DNA from: Halobacteriales archaeon QS_3_64_16
GTDB lineage: Archaea; Halobacteriota; Halobacteria; Halobacteriales; Halococcaceae
NCBI GenBank assembly: GCA_003021705.1
Contig: PXRJ01000048.1
Coordinates: 20,436 to 62,587, forward strand
Direction: 5' to 3'
Length of the DNA stretch: 42,152 nt
Below the pieces are notes generated by a model, which saw only the letters and a program-made list of their open reading frames with translations, was not told the origin of the DNA and made no database searches. The position numbers and the translations under genes are program-made. Shown here one piece after another: positions 34,024-42,152 of the stretch; the stretch's first letter is position 1, and each line of letters opens with the position of its first letter.

Positions 34024-35157
34024 TTACTCGTAGGTCGGCAGTCGCCCCGACCGATCCGAGCCTTCGACGAACGGCAGCGCCTCGACGCTCGCCGCCCGCT
34101 CCTCGCCGTCGATCCGGATCGTCACGCTACCGCCTTCGAAGCCGTATCTCAGAAGTGCCAGCGCGATCGGCTCCTCCAGAGTCGGACTCTCGACGCCGCG
34201 GGTCACCCTCCCGACCGACGAATCCCCGTCGAACACGGCCGCCCCCGATTCAGGCACTGTCTCACAGGCCAGTCCGAGTAGTCGCCGGCTGGGCTGCCCG
34301 CGGTTCTCGATTCGGGAGACCACCTCCTGGCCGACGTAACAGCCCTTCTCGAAGTCTAGTCCGTTCCGCAAGCCCAGAACGTTCGGGACCGTCCTACGGA
34401 GCTCGGTCGCGAACAGCGGCGTGCCGGCCTCAAGCGTCAAGGCATCGAAGGTCTCGTAGCCGAAGGGCGGAGCGTTCATCCCGCGGGTGAGCAGCGTATC
34501 GAAGATCTCGGCGGCGTCCGTCCCGGCACAGATGATCGCGTAGCTCTCCTCGCCACAGAGCCCGTCGGTTCTGATGACCGTTGCGCCCGCGTCGCCTATC
34601 TCCCCGCGGACGAAGGTGAGGTGTTCGTCGGGCGTCCCTGCGTTCGTGAGCACGCTCGCTACCTTTTCGGTCGCCTGAGGGCCGTGTATTTCGAAGACGC
34701 CCATCGCGTCGGTCGCGACGCTGATCTCGACGTCCTGGATGAAGGTCTTTCCGCGCCACTCCTCCGCTAATGGCTCGGCGCGGGCGGGCGGGGTAAAGAG
34801 GAGCAAGCGCTCGCCCGCGTTGTAGACGTAGAGGTCGGTCTCGATCTTTCCCTGTGGACCCAACAGGAGCGCATAACAGCCCTCACCATCGCTATCGGGT
34901 ACCCGGTTCGAGACGGCGTTGTCGACGAACTCGAGGCGATCGTCGCCCTCAACAGTGAGGATCCCATAGCCCCGCTCGATGGCCCCCGCGCCTTGTCTGA
35001 CCGCGCGGTGAGTGCGTTCGAGGCGGCCGTAGCCGGCGACAACGCGCTTCCCGCCCCGCTCGGTAAAGGTCGCGCCGTACTCGGCGTGGAGTTCGGTCAG
35101 TTCGTCGTCAGCGTCGGTCCTCTCCTCGTCCGTCTCTCCGTCGGCGGTCGTGGTCAT
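34024..35157 (-). CDS. YgfZ/GcvT-like folate-binding protein
   Basis: 377 residues. It is related to the T-protein of the glycine cleavage system, but carries the YgfZ signature KGCYVGQE (in GLDFEKGCYVGQEVVSRI), which marks folate-binding proteins that help iron-sulfur enzymes and tRNA modification rather than glycine cleavage. The N-terminal 25 residues are acidic and variable. No glycine cleavage genes are adjacent, which fits a YgfZ-like role. On the minus strand a TATA-like CGTTAAATC (about 35180-35188) is 27 bases before the ATG at 35157, suggesting a leaderless start. Haloarchaeal databases often label these aminomethyltransferases. Confidence 0.85.
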   Translation of the reverse strand: MTTTADGETDEERTDADDELTELHAEYGATFTERGGKRVVAGYGRLERTHRAVRQGAGAIERGYGILTVEGDDRLEFVDNAVSNRVPDSDGEGCYALLLGPQGKIETDLYVYNAGERLLLFTPPARAEPLAEEWRGKTFIQDVEISVATDAMGVFEIHGPQATEKVASVLTNAGTPDEHLTFVRGEIGDAGATVIRTDGLCGEESYAIICAGTDAAEIFDTLLTRGMNAPPFGYETFDALTLEAGTPLFATELRRTVPNVLGLRNGLDFEKGCYVGQEVVSRIENRGQPSRRLLGLACETVPESGAAVFDGDSSVGRVTRGVESPTLEEPIALALLRYGFEGGSVTIRIDGEERAASVEALPFVEGSDRSGRLPTYE

Positions 35158-35330
35158 TACCGATCCTCAAGAACTCGGGTGATTTAACGGTTCGACTCGA
35201 ACGCGACTGCTGCGGCCGGTCGATGGCGAGACGAACCCGTCGTCGATTCCTCCCCTCTTTCCGGTCGTCGTCGGTTCCGTTTCCCCTTCGTTGTGAGGCG
35301 AGGTGTAGCGAAGGTGTTTCGAGAAGAGGG
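35158..35330. other. Short intergenic region
   Basis: Contains the TATA-like box of the YgfZ/GcvT-like gene (about 35180-35188) and the 3' end region of the PhoX gene. A TTTCCGG/TTTCC-rich stretch near 35257-35285 has T-runs of three or four only. No further feature seen. Confidence 0.35.
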
Positions 35331-37475
35331 CTACAAGGGATGAAGGGACTGCCCGCCGCTCTTGTCCCCGCCCTTGTGCTCGTCCTCGTCTTTCTGCTCG
35401 TCGCCGTCCTCGTCCGCACCGCTTTCCGCCCCGTCGTCCCCGTCGGTGTCCGACCGATCGTCCTCCTCTCCGTCGTCTTCGGGTGTGTAGACGTACAGAC
35501 AGTCATTGGGGTACGAGCGCCCGTATTGGTCAGCGTCCTCACAGCACAGCACGCGGCCGTCGTCCATCACGAACACGTTGTCGACGTTCACGAGCGCGTC
35601 GTTCGCGACGTCGGCCGGATCGGTAGCGTCCGGGCCGACGATGACCGGTTCGAGCGTGGAGATATCGTAGTCCGCTTCGATCTCGGCGCGATACACCAAC
35701 CCGCCGTCGACGCGGTCGAGTTGCAGATCGCCCGCCTCGTCGGTCATCCCGTCGTTGACCTCCGAGATACCGACGTAGATGTAATCACCGGGCTCGGCAC
35801 CCTCGGCGCTGTCGATCCCCTCGCTCTTCCTGAACTCGACGCTCGCACCGACTTCCTTCGCCGCGGCGCGGGTTTCGAGGAAGGGAACCCGTCGAAGGTC
35901 CTCGTCGACCCCATCGGGACCGTGGGCCTCGTACTGTGTGGCCCACTCGACGATGTCCCCGTCGGAGATGTAGTCCTCGTTCCCGTTCTCCACGACTTCC
36001 CGATCGGCTTCTTCGAGCGCCGTCGGTAAGTCCTCCTCCCAATCGGTGTCAGCGTGGCTTTCCAGGTAGTCGATCTGGGTGATGCCGTCGTACTCGGCGA
36101 TCCAGGACTCGACTTCTCCATTGCTCGCACTGCCCAGTTCGATCCAGTCGAGTTCGAGATCGACGTCCGCGGGCGGTTTTTCTTTCGCAGCTTTCTGGTT
36201 TGTCACCTCGACGGCGTAGAGCGTCCCTTCGATGTCCATCGGGTCGTCGTAGCTCGGAATCGGCGCATTGGCGACGAACTTGTAAAAGCCCTTGTTGTCG
36301 CCGTCGGAGGTGACGAAGACTGTTCTCTCGTCTTCCTGTACGTCGGGTGCTTCGTGTGCACCCCGGCTCATCGCCCAGTATTTCGCCGGCTGGGTCGTCT
36401 CCGACTCGGGGTTACGGAAGTCGACGATGTACCCGGTCCGGTAGGGGTTCGGATAGCCCTCGCCGATCGGCGTCGTGGTGTTTTCCCCGTCGCTCTGGTC
36501 GACCGGATCGGCACCGAGATAATAGGCGTGTAGTTCGAGGCCGCCGAGTGCGAACGCGCCTTGCGGGTAGACGCCGTCGTTATACTCCTCGTACCATTCG
36601 GTTTCGCCGATGTCCATGGGATTGGGCCGGTTCCAGAACGGAGCCGCACCCCGATACCCGACGCCGGTCCCGACCTCGAGGATCTCGCTGGTAGTCGCGG
36701 TCAGCGACAGGCGCGTGTGGGAGTACTCCTCTTCGGCCGAGATGGCCGTGTTCCACGGACTCAGATCGCCGTAGCAGTTGATCCGAGTGCCCCCGAGATC
36801 ACGTAACTCGTCGGTGTTTGCGAGGTTCGTGGTGTTCGCCAGGTCAGCACTCCAGGATCCGTCCTCGTGCTGGCTGATCGGCATTCGGGTGACGTTGCCG
36901 GGACTCGTCTCGAAGTTCGTGAACAGGAGTCCCTCCGTCCCGTCGTCGTTCGTCGCGACGAACTGGTTCATGTCCGGCGTGAACCCGAGATCGAAGTACC
37001 GGGACGCGGCGAACTCCTCGACGCTTACCCCCTCGGGCGTGACCGGTATGCCGAGGTCCTCGCTGCCACCGATGTTGTCGCCTTCTTGGGCGAGAAGGGT
37101 GTATTCGCCGCTACCGACTCGGACCTCGGACTGTTCTTCGTTCGTGTTCGGGATGCTCAGTTCGTCGAACTCGCTGTTCTCGGTGAAGTCGTAGCCTTCG
37201 ACGTACCCGATCCCGCCCCTATTGAACGGTGCGGGATTCTGCCGACTCGGATGCTGCAGGCTGAATATGAGTGTTCCACCCTGCGTGACGAACGGTCCGG
37301 TGACCTCCGCGCCGAGCGCGGTCGATGCGAACCGTTCGATCGTACCGTTCACGCTCGGAGCCCCCGGCGTGTCTCCGTCGTCTGCTTCTTGGGCGCTCGC
37401 CACGCCACCCACGCTGGCACCGAGCGCGGCGGCGACCGACGTCGCCATCAAGTTCCGTCGAGTGAATTCGACCAT
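35331..37475 (-). CDS. Secreted PhoX-type alkaline phosphatase (DUF839)
   Basis: 714 residues. A Tat signal is clear: RR at 6-7 in FTRRNLMATS, a hydrophobic stretch and ASA-QE at about residue 28, so the protein is exported folded. Family features are GPFVTQGGTLIFSLQHPS, SGEYTLLAQEGD, ETSPGNVTRMPISQHEDGSWS, GTRINCYGDLSPWNTAISAEEEY and a late VDNVFVMDDGRVLCCEDADQYG. PhoX enzymes are calcium- and iron-dependent phosphomonoesterases that release phosphate outside the cell; some DUF839 members may have other roles. The last 50 residues are an Asp/Glu/Lys-rich tail with no membrane anchor or PGF-CTERM. No phosphate-uptake genes are adjacent. Dyad-symmetric sequences lie just upstream. Confidence 0.88.
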   Translation of the reverse strand: MVEFTRRNLMATSVAAALGASVGGVASAQEADDGDTPGAPSVNGTIERFASTALGAEVTGPFVTQGGTLIFSLQHPSRQNPAPFNRGGIGYVEGYDFTENSEFDELSIPNTNEEQSEVRVGSGEYTLLAQEGDNIGGSEDLGIPVTPEGVSVEEFAASRYFDLGFTPDMNQFVATNDDGTEGLLFTNFETSPGNVTRMPISQHEDGSWSADLANTTNLANTDELRDLGGTRINCYGDLSPWNTAISAEEEYSHTRLSLTATTSEILEVGTGVGYRGAAPFWNRPNPMDIGETEWYEEYNDGVYPQGAFALGGLELHAYYLGADPVDQSDGENTTTPIGEGYPNPYRTGYIVDFRNPESETTQPAKYWAMSRGAHEAPDVQEDERTVFVTSDGDNKGFYKFVANAPIPSYDDPMDIEGTLYAVEVTNQKAAKEKPPADVDLELDWIELGSASNGEVESWIAEYDGITQIDYLESHADTDWEEDLPTALEEADREVVENGNEDYISDGDIVEWATQYEAHGPDGVDEDLRRVPFLETRAAAKEVGASVEFRKSEGIDSAEGAEPGDYIYVGISEVNDGMTDEAGDLQLDRVDGGLVYRAEIEADYDISTLEPVIVGPDATDPADVANDALVNVDNVFVMDDGRVLCCEDADQYGRSYPNDCLYVYTPEDDGEEDDRSDTDGDDGAESGADEDGDEQKDEDEHKGGDKSGGQSLHPL

Positions 37476-37796
37476 GCGGGTGGATGCCCAGCGGCCCGGT
37501 AGAAGTACTTTTCTAGTAGGGTTCTATGGATAACCATCCTCTAAAATAGGCATATGTTCCATGTGTATGATACGTGATGTCAATTGTCTACCACACCAAT
37601 GAAACATCGAACCGCCGCCGACAGTGAAACCGTGGTCCGTCGCTCGGAGCCACACCAGCGTAATTTGTAGCCGTTCAAGTACGAGTCCCTCGTCGGTTCT
37701 CTCGTGAGCGAGTCCGTACGAATCGACCCCGGGTATCGTGAGCGGATCGACGACGACACTGCCGGTCGATGATTGCGGTTCCGGACGTTCCCTCGG
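37476..37796. other. AT-rich regulatory region upstream of PhoX
   Basis: The first 130 bases are AT-rich compared with the genome. Two short dyads lie close to the PhoX start: AAGTACTT (37503-37510) and ATGGATAACCAT (37526-37537). The first overlaps the expected TATA position. They could be operator sites for a phosphate-responsive regulator, but no such site is established. The rest (37600-37796) holds no gene that I can support. Confidence 0.45.
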
Positions 37797-38219
37797 CTAC
37801 TCCATGCCGCGCTCGCGCGCTCCCTCGCGGATCTCGTCGGCACGCTCGCGGACCCAGGAGACGTACCGTTCGATCTGATTCGGCTTCTTCCCGTAAAATG
37901 ACGCCACCCAGTTGACGTCCGTCCCGGACTGAGTGAGGAAATAGGCCGCGAGGGTATCCCGACCGGCTTGGATGACTTCCGGGGGAACGCCTCGCTCGCC
38001 GGTCCCGCCCTCCTCGAAGCCATTGACGTCGAAGTAGACGTCGGCATACAGTTCCGCGAGGGCCGGATCGTCGAAGGTGATCCCCTCGTGATCGGGTGCC
38101 TCGAACCGATAGCGGAAGTCGCTCTCGTCCGGCAGTCGTTCTTCGATGATCCGAACGCCCAGTATGTACTCCCTGTGTGTCGACTCCTCCCCTGTCGTCG
38201 GTGTATCGGATCGTGTCAT
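37797..38219 (-). CDS. Conserved-looking haloarchaeal hypothetical protein
   Basis: 140 residues, acidic, without signal peptide or membrane segment. The C-terminal half (VPPEVIQAGRDTLAAYFLTQSGTD, then SFYGKKPNQIERYVSWVRERADEIREG) is helical and reads like a small DNA- or protein-binding helical domain. Similar sequences occur widely in haloarchaea, as I recall, but I know no function. The N-terminal part (REYILGVRIIEERLPDESDFRYRFEAPDHEG) is probably a small beta domain. It may be co-transcribed with the DUF6432-type gene 41 bases upstream. Confidence 0.7.
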   Translation of the reverse strand: MTRSDTPTTGEESTHREYILGVRIIEERLPDESDFRYRFEAPDHEGITFDDPALAELYADVYFDVNGFEEGGTGERGVPPEVIQAGRDTLAAYFLTQSGTDVNWVASFYGKKPNQIERYVSWVRERADEIREGARERGME

Positions 38220-38260
38220 GAGTTCGCTTTCGAATCGCGGGTCCGTCGTTTTCTCGACTT

Positions 38261-38569
38261 TTACGGTCGGAACCGGTCGATCACGTACCGAACCCGATCG
38301 CCGAGTGAGAACTCGTCGTCCTCGTCTCGATCGGGATCGGGCACGACCTTCTCGTCGGGTTTGATCACCATTCGTTCGTCGTCCCGGTCGACCTCGATGA
38401 GACCCTCCTCCTTGAGGTCGGGAAGGGCCCCTTCGATCTCGTCGATCCCGACGTCGGCCTGTGAACGGAGTTCGAAGACGGTCAGTCCGTCCTCGCCAGC
38501 GTCGACGAGCGCGTCGAGCACCGCGAGTTCGGTCTCGTCGCGGTTCCGGTACTCGCGCTTCGCTTTCAT
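38261..38569 (-). CDS. DUF6432-type winged-helix protein
   Basis: 102 residues. MKAKREYRNRDETELAVLDALVDAGEDGLTVFEL opens a winged helix-turn-helix (about 12-70), with the recognition helix near GIDEIEGALPDLKEEGL and a wing IEVDRDDERMVIKP. The C-terminal SLGDRVRYVIDRFRP is short and basic. It matches a haloarchaeal family I know as DUF6432; it is probably a DNA-binding or regulatory protein with unknown target. A minus-strand GGTAAGGTA (38591-38599) is a weak TATA-like element 27 bases upstream. Confidence 0.78.
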   Translation of the reverse strand: MKAKREYRNRDETELAVLDALVDAGEDGLTVFELRSQADVGIDEIEGALPDLKEEGLIEVDRDDERMVIKPDEKVVPDPDRDEDDEFSLGDRVRYVIDRFRP

Positions 38570-38741
38570 TGGTGACTCTATCCCCGCGAGTACCTTACCT
38601 GTATCCCTCGCCGTCGCCTCGGCCCTCGCTCGCCGGCCGGTCGTCCGCGCTCGGCCCTTCCTCCGGTTGCCCGGCCGACGGTCGCTCTCGGACTGACCGA
38701 AGGGGGTACGTTTATGCGCTCGGCTCCGGAACGAACGGGCG

Positions 38742-39257
38742 ATGGAGTTCAGGTGCTCGTTGTTCGGCCACGACTACGCCGACTACGACGTCGAGCGCGA
38801 GCGCGCGGACCACGGCACCGAGGTCGTCAACACCGTCCGGACTACCGAGGCGTGTCGGCGCTGTGGGCACGCGCGCGTGCTCTCGGAGAACACCGAGATC
38901 GCGGCCGCTGCTGTCCCGGAGTCACCGGACTCGCCGGAGGACGAAGCGTCCGAACGCTCCGGGGCGAGTACGTCGAGGGCGAACGAGTCCGGAGGGGTCG
39001 CCGATTCGGCGGCACGGTCGAGCGCACGCCCCGAAAACGCCCATCGCGAGAACGGTCGGACCGATCGATCGGCAGGGGAACGCTCGCCCGGGAGCGTCAG
39101 TCCAACGGCCGCCACGGCCGAAAGCCGCTCGCTCGAGGAAAGCGTACTGTGGTGTCCGGCCTGTGAGTTCGCCGAACCCGCGCTGGGGTCGGCGCTGCGG
39201 GCGGGCGATAGCTGTCCGGCGTGTACTCGGGGGTACCTCCGGCGTCGGGGCGGCTGA
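38742..39257 (+). CDS. DUF7093-type protein with two zinc-binding ends
   Basis: 171 residues. The N-terminus MEFRCSLFGHDYADYDVERERADHGTEVV and CRRCGHARVLSEN form one zinc ribbon (Cys5, His10 and the CRRC knuckle). The C-terminus has a second set, LWCPACEFAEPALGSALRAGDSCPACTRGYLRRR, with two CPxC knuckles. The middle (about 55-125) is Ser/Glu/Arg-rich and disordered. It resembles the haloarchaeal family DUF7093, of unknown function. TTTATG (38711-38716) is a TATA-like box 27 bases before the ATG. The DUF5611 gene follows 40 bases downstream. Confidence 0.78.
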   Translation: MEFRCSLFGHDYADYDVERERADHGTEVVNTVRTTEACRRCGHARVLSENTEIAAAAVPESPDSPEDEASERSGASTSRANESGGVADSAARSSARPENAHRENGRTDRSAGERSPGSVSPTAATAESRSLEESVLWCPACEFAEPALGSALRAGDSCPACTRGYLRRRGG

Positions 39258-39297
39258 CGCGAAAAGGGTAAGAGAGGCCACTCGTTAGACCTCGCTC

Positions 39298-39684
39298 ATG
39301 CGCGAGTACAAGATGCGCCGCGGCGAATACCTGGACGAACGGATCCCGGAGATGCGCGAGACCGTCGAGGAGTACTTCGGCCCGGTAACCGACACCGAGA
39401 CTTACAGCGGCAGTGACCTGCTGGTGATCGACGAGCCCGACAACCCCGTCTTCGAGCGGATCGTCGTTGGCTCGGTCGCTTACTCGGGCAAGAAAGATGC
39501 CTTGGCGGTGGAGTTCAGCGAGCGGGATCCGACCGAACTCTCGCCCGACGACCTCGAAGCCGCCGGCGAGGCCGTCTCGATCAAAAACGACTTCCTACTC
39601 GAAGCGACTGGCCGCGACGCCAAGAGCCGACGCAAGTCGATGAAAAACGACGTGCAGGACGCCGACGCTCCGGACAACGTCTAA
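39298..39684 (+). CDS. DUF5611 family protein
   Basis: 128 residues opening MREYKMRRGEYLDERIPEMR, then EEYFGPVTDTETYSGSDLLVIDEPDNPVFERIVVG, which match the haloarchaeal DUF5611 family. No known function; soluble and acidic with a basic C-terminal third (KSRRKSMKNDV). A weak TATA-like GGGTAAGAG (39267-39275) is about 27 bases before the ATG, so it may have its own promoter although it follows the DUF7093-type gene closely. Confidence 0.85.
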   Translation: MREYKMRRGEYLDERIPEMRETVEEYFGPVTDTETYSGSDLLVIDEPDNPVFERIVVGSVAYSGKKDALAVEFSERDPTELSPDDLEAAGEAVSIKNDFLLEATGRDAKSRRKSMKNDVQDADAPDNV

Positions 39685-39792
39685 CGGTTCCCTCACCCCG
39701 CCCCCTCTTTCCTCCCGGTTTTCCCCTGTCGGACCCACGATCCCCGGGCGATTGTTACGGAGCCGGTAGTTCGATCCCCTCCCGGCTACCGG

Positions 39793-40149
39793 CTACCCCA
39801 GTCGCTTGCGATCGATCGAGACGCCCGCGGCGGTGATGACGAGCTGGTCGTCGTCTTTCTGAACGATGTCGCCGCCGACTTCCTGGGCGACCTGCTGGAG
39901 TTCGGCACTGACCCGCTCCATCGTCCGGTCGCGTGTCGCCCGTGGAGCGATGTCGGCGATGACGATGTCGCCGTCGTAGATGGCGTCTTTGATCGGCGCG
40001 ACGTCGCGCTGGCTATCGATCTTCGCGACGTGGACCTGTGTCCCCGTCTCCGCGTCCGACGCCTCGAAGTCCTCGATGTCGAGTTCGATGTAGTCGGCCG
40101 GCTCGCTCCGCGATCCCTGTCCGCCTACCAGGCGGTCCATGAGGCCCAT
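39793..40149 (-). CDS. sepF: Cell division protein SepF
   Basis: 118 residues from the ATG at 40149 (MGLMDRLVGGQGSR). A short amphipathic N-terminal helix for membrane binding, a linker, and the SepF core (about 25-115): DYIELDIEDFE, VAKIDSQRDVAPIKDAIYDGDIVIADI and EVGGDIVQKDDDQLVITAAG. Archaeal SepF anchors the FtsZ ring to the membrane and is needed for division in Haloferax. The start was chosen because a TATA-like GAACTATGCC on the minus strand (about 40173-40182) is 27 bases upstream and the MGL opening is family-typical. An upstream ATG at 40176 overlaps that box. Confidence 0.92.
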   Translation of the reverse strand: MGLMDRLVGGQGSRSEPADYIELDIEDFEASDAETGTQVHVAKIDSQRDVAPIKDAIYDGDIVIADIAPRATRDRTMERVSAELQQVAQEVGGDIVQKDDDQLVITAAGVSIDRKRLG

Positions 40150-40273
40150 GCGACGAGAGGTGGCCGGGACCGGCATAGTTCTTGCGTCGCGCTCTCGTGA
40201 CCGCCATCACCGGTAGCTACCACCGAACTATCCCCAAAACTAATGTTGTAACGATCCGAACCGAAATATAGAG

Positions 40274-41479
40274 ATGAGAGAACATATCACACGCCGGAGC
40301 GTACTACGCGGCCTCTCGGGGAGCGCCGTCGGCGCGTTGCTCGCCGGCGGGGCGGCCGGTCGCCCACCCAAACGCATCGTTGGCACCGACGGCCCCACAG
40401 CCACACGGGCGGCACGTCGCCGCGCGGAGTCGGTCGGACGGACGCTCGATTTCGGCTCCGTAGGACAAGCGGTCGCCGGTCGGTTCTCGGACCAAGCCAT
40501 CAGGAACCTCCGGCGACGGAACGATGTCCGGTACGTCGAGCGGGACGGAACGATGCGCGCTATCCACCACAACCCCGGGCACGACGGCGGCCCACCGGGC
40601 GGCGGCGGTGGTGGTGGCGACACTAGCCAGACGCTGCCCTAGGGGATCGACCGGGTAGACGCCGAGGTCGCCCACGCGAACGGCGAGACCGGCAATGGCG
40701 CGGACGTCGCGATCATCGACACCGGAATCGACTCGGATCACCCGGATCTCGAAGCGAACCTCGGTTCCGGGAAGGCGTTCGTCGCCTGTCGAGGACCGAA
40801 CTGCAACACCTCTTGGGACGACGACAACGACCACGGTACCCACTGTGCGGGGATCGCGGATGCGGCTGAGGACTCCCGGGGAGTCGTCGGTGTTAGCACG
40901 CAGGCGACGTTACATGCCGTAAAAGTGCTCGACAAGCGGGGCAGCGGTTCCTTCTCGAACGTTGCGGCGGGCATCGAGTACACCGCCGACCAGGGTTGGG
41001 ATGTCGGGAGCATGAGCCTCGGTGCGTCCTCGGGTTCACAGACCGTCAAGGACGCCTGTACGTACGCTTCAGGTGAGGGTGTGTTACTTGTCGCCGCGGC
41101 GGGCAACGACGGCCCATGCTCGGACTGTGTCGGCTATCCCGCGGCCTACTCGGAGTGTATCGCCGTCTCCTCGACGAACTCCGCGGACGGACTGTCGAGT
41201 TTCTCCTCGACCGGCCCGGAAGTCGAACTCGCCGCGCCCGGCACCGACATCTACTCGACGGTCATCGGCGGTTACGACACCTTCTCCGGGACGTCGATGG
41301 CCTGCCCACACGTCAGCGGTGGCGGTGGCCAATTGATGGGTAACGGTTACACCAACACCGAGGCGCGCGATCGCCTCAATAGCACTGCCGAGGATATCGA
41401 CCTCTTGGCAAACGAGTCCGGTAACGGTCTGCTCGACGTCGCCGCGGCGCTCGACCTCGATTCGAGCGATAGTACGTAG
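40274..41479 (+). pseudogene. Tat-exported subtilisin-like serine protease (halolysin type) with an internal amber codon
   Basis: One frame of 401 codons interrupted by a single TAG at 40640-40642. Before it: a Tat-like signal (TRRSVLRGLSGSAVGALLAGG) and an I9-like propeptide (about 30-110, ending in a Gly-rich linker). After it the mature protease continues in the same frame: GIDRVDAEVAHANGE, catalytic Asp in IIDTGIDSDHPDL, His in DHGTHCAG, oxyanion Asn in AAAGNDG and Ser in GTSMACPH. Subtilases almost always read LPWGIDRV here, so the TAG replaces Trp (TGG to TAG). No other defect is visible, so this is either a fresh nonsense mutation, a base error, or readthrough. No C-terminal extension. 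It ends 26 bases before the RNase P RNA 3' end on the opposite strand. Confidence 0.85.
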
Positions 41480-41504
41480 GAGGTACTGATCGCTCGCGGC
41501 ATGG

Positions 41505-41945
41505 GTGGCTGAGGGGAGTAAGCCCCCTTCTGTTCGGCCCGGCATTCGGCTATGCGTCCACACCACGCCCGGGCTACCTGTTGTGTGGACTTACACCGGC
41601 GAGGATTCGCCGTTCCATCCGTTCTCCGCCCTGCCCGGTCCTTTGCGACCGCGCGGCCCTCGGTGGGTTAACTCCTCGTTCCTTGTTCGGTCCCGACACG
41701 GATGGCCGGGATCTTTCTCGGGTCGGGTTCGCGCGCGAGCTGAGCCCGCTCACGCCGGGACGGCGGTATCGCCACCGCCCGCACCTCATCGGTCGGGCGA
41801 AGGGGTCTCGTTTCTGTTCCAGAGCCAGCGGTCTCCCGCTCCGGGCTTGCGCCCGGTCGCCTGCCCGGCTGGTGGGGGGACTTTCCTCATGACCCGCCGC
41901 GCCGATCGGCACGCGGGCCACGGGAGCCGGGCTCCCTCTGCCGGC
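41505..41945 (-). ncRNA. rnpB: RNase P RNA (archaeal type A)
   Basis: On the minus strand the conserved CR I GAGGAAAGTCC (41879-41889) is followed about 350 bases later by CR V ACAGAAGGGGGCTTAC (41518-41533). P1 pairs GGCAGAGGG (41934-41942) with CCCTCAGCC (41507-41515), apart from one A-A mismatch. Length about 441 bases is normal for haloarchaeal rnpB. This RNA is the catalytic core that trims tRNA 5' ends. The ends given are set from P1 and could be off by a few bases. Short open frames in the region are shadows of this RNA. Confidence 0.95.
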
Positions 41946-41962
41946 AGCAACTACGCGAGCCA

Positions 41963-41972
41963 CATCAAAAGG
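41963..41972 (-). promoter_or_regulatory. TATA-like box of rnpB
   Basis: CTTTTGATGT on the minus strand, about 23-27 bases upstream of the expected RNA 5' end (near 41945). The position fits an archaeal promoter; the sequence is a weak match. Confidence 0.4.
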
Positions 41973-42062
41973 GATTCGCCTCGCGGCGGTGTCGAGTATC
42001 CCCCAAGCGTTCGGGTCACTCCCCGAGAATCGTGGCATCGCCGGTGCTGGCCCGAAACCCGC

Positions 42063-42152
42063 TCATTTCGCTGGCGGGACGAACGCTTCGTTGTAGGTAG
42101 TGGCGTCGTGGTAGTTATCGCGCGCGTAGCGTTTGACGTGACCGCCAACGAC
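42063..42152 (-). CDS. 3' end of an unidentified protein-coding gene
   Basis: The last 29 codons plus a TGA on the minus strand, running off the window edge: VVGGHVKRYARDNYHDATT then YNEAFVPPAK. Codon use and composition are protein-like and the frame is open to the edge. I do not recognise the family from this fragment. It lies upstream of rnpB on the same strand. Confidence 0.5.
   Translation of the reverse strand, partial: VVGGHVKRYARDNYHDATTYNEAFVPPAK

Noticed and set aside
41581-42038. Protein-like frames on both strands near 41.6-42.0 kb
   Set aside because: The region is RNase P RNA with its conserved CR I, CR V and P1; the frames are coincidental.
1-42152. CRISPR array or complete insertion sequence
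   Set aside because: No regularly spaced direct repeats and no intact transposase were seen anywhere in the window.

Overview
The window is haloarchaeal (class Halobacteria) chromosome. The proteins are strongly acidic, most of the DNA is GC-rich, and many genes have a TATA-like box about 25-28 bases before the start codon with little or no leader. Several families known mainly or only from Halobacteria are present (HVO_0416-type zinc finger, DUF5611, DUF6432, DUF7093 and DUF7533-type proteins). I cannot name the genus. An archaeal RNase P RNA gene (about 41505-41945, minus) is the only RNA gene I can support.

Layout. 0-2.8 kb: ribosome-recycling ATPase ABCE1/Rli in a one-base overlap with a small EMC6-like membrane protein, then a winged-helix regulator. 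2.9-6.7 kb: a lower-GC accessory insert carrying one very large gene, a putative PD-(D/E)xK nuclease fused to a STAND-type P-loop NTPase and a long helical sensor region (about 1241 aa once a single-base frameshift is repaired). This is the best candidate for an undescribed, probably defence-related, system. 6.8-14.8 kb: zinc-finger microprotein, PrsW-type membrane protease, FAU-1-type RNA-binding protein, MFS transporter, riboflavin synthase, two small proteins and a UvrD/Rep helicase. 14.9-21 kb: a decayed LVIVD-repeat surface protein, ROK sugar kinase, universal stress protein, SDR oxidoreductase, M24 peptidase and LURP-one-like protein. 21.3-24.3 kb: uvrA. 24.8-31.2 kb: a same-strand stress/transport cluster: USP, APC permease with two USP domains, a second such fusion, and a tandem-USP protein. 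31.4-35.2 kb: geranylgeranyl reductase-like enzyme, GNAT acetyltransferase, SPW-like membrane protein and a YgfZ/GcvT-like folate protein. 35.3-37.5 kb: Tat-exported PhoX-type phosphatase. 37.8-42.2 kb: small haloarchaeal proteins, SepF, a subtilase with an internal amber codon, rnpB, and the last codons of an unidentified gene.

Two themes cut across the window. First, six genes are broken by one or a few lesions (nuclease-STAND, LVIVD protein, USP, first APC-USP fusion, GNAT, subtilase). Several are single-base length changes in G or C runs, and two are TAG codons where Trp is expected. These are either sequence errors or real decay, and they affect accessory genes rather than uvrA, rli or uvrD. 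Second, a repeated intergenic module of about 135 bp sits immediately after two plus-strand genes, each time between convergent genes. It has a T6 run, an outer stem that covaries between the copies, and T5 tracts on the other strand, which fits a bidirectional terminator.
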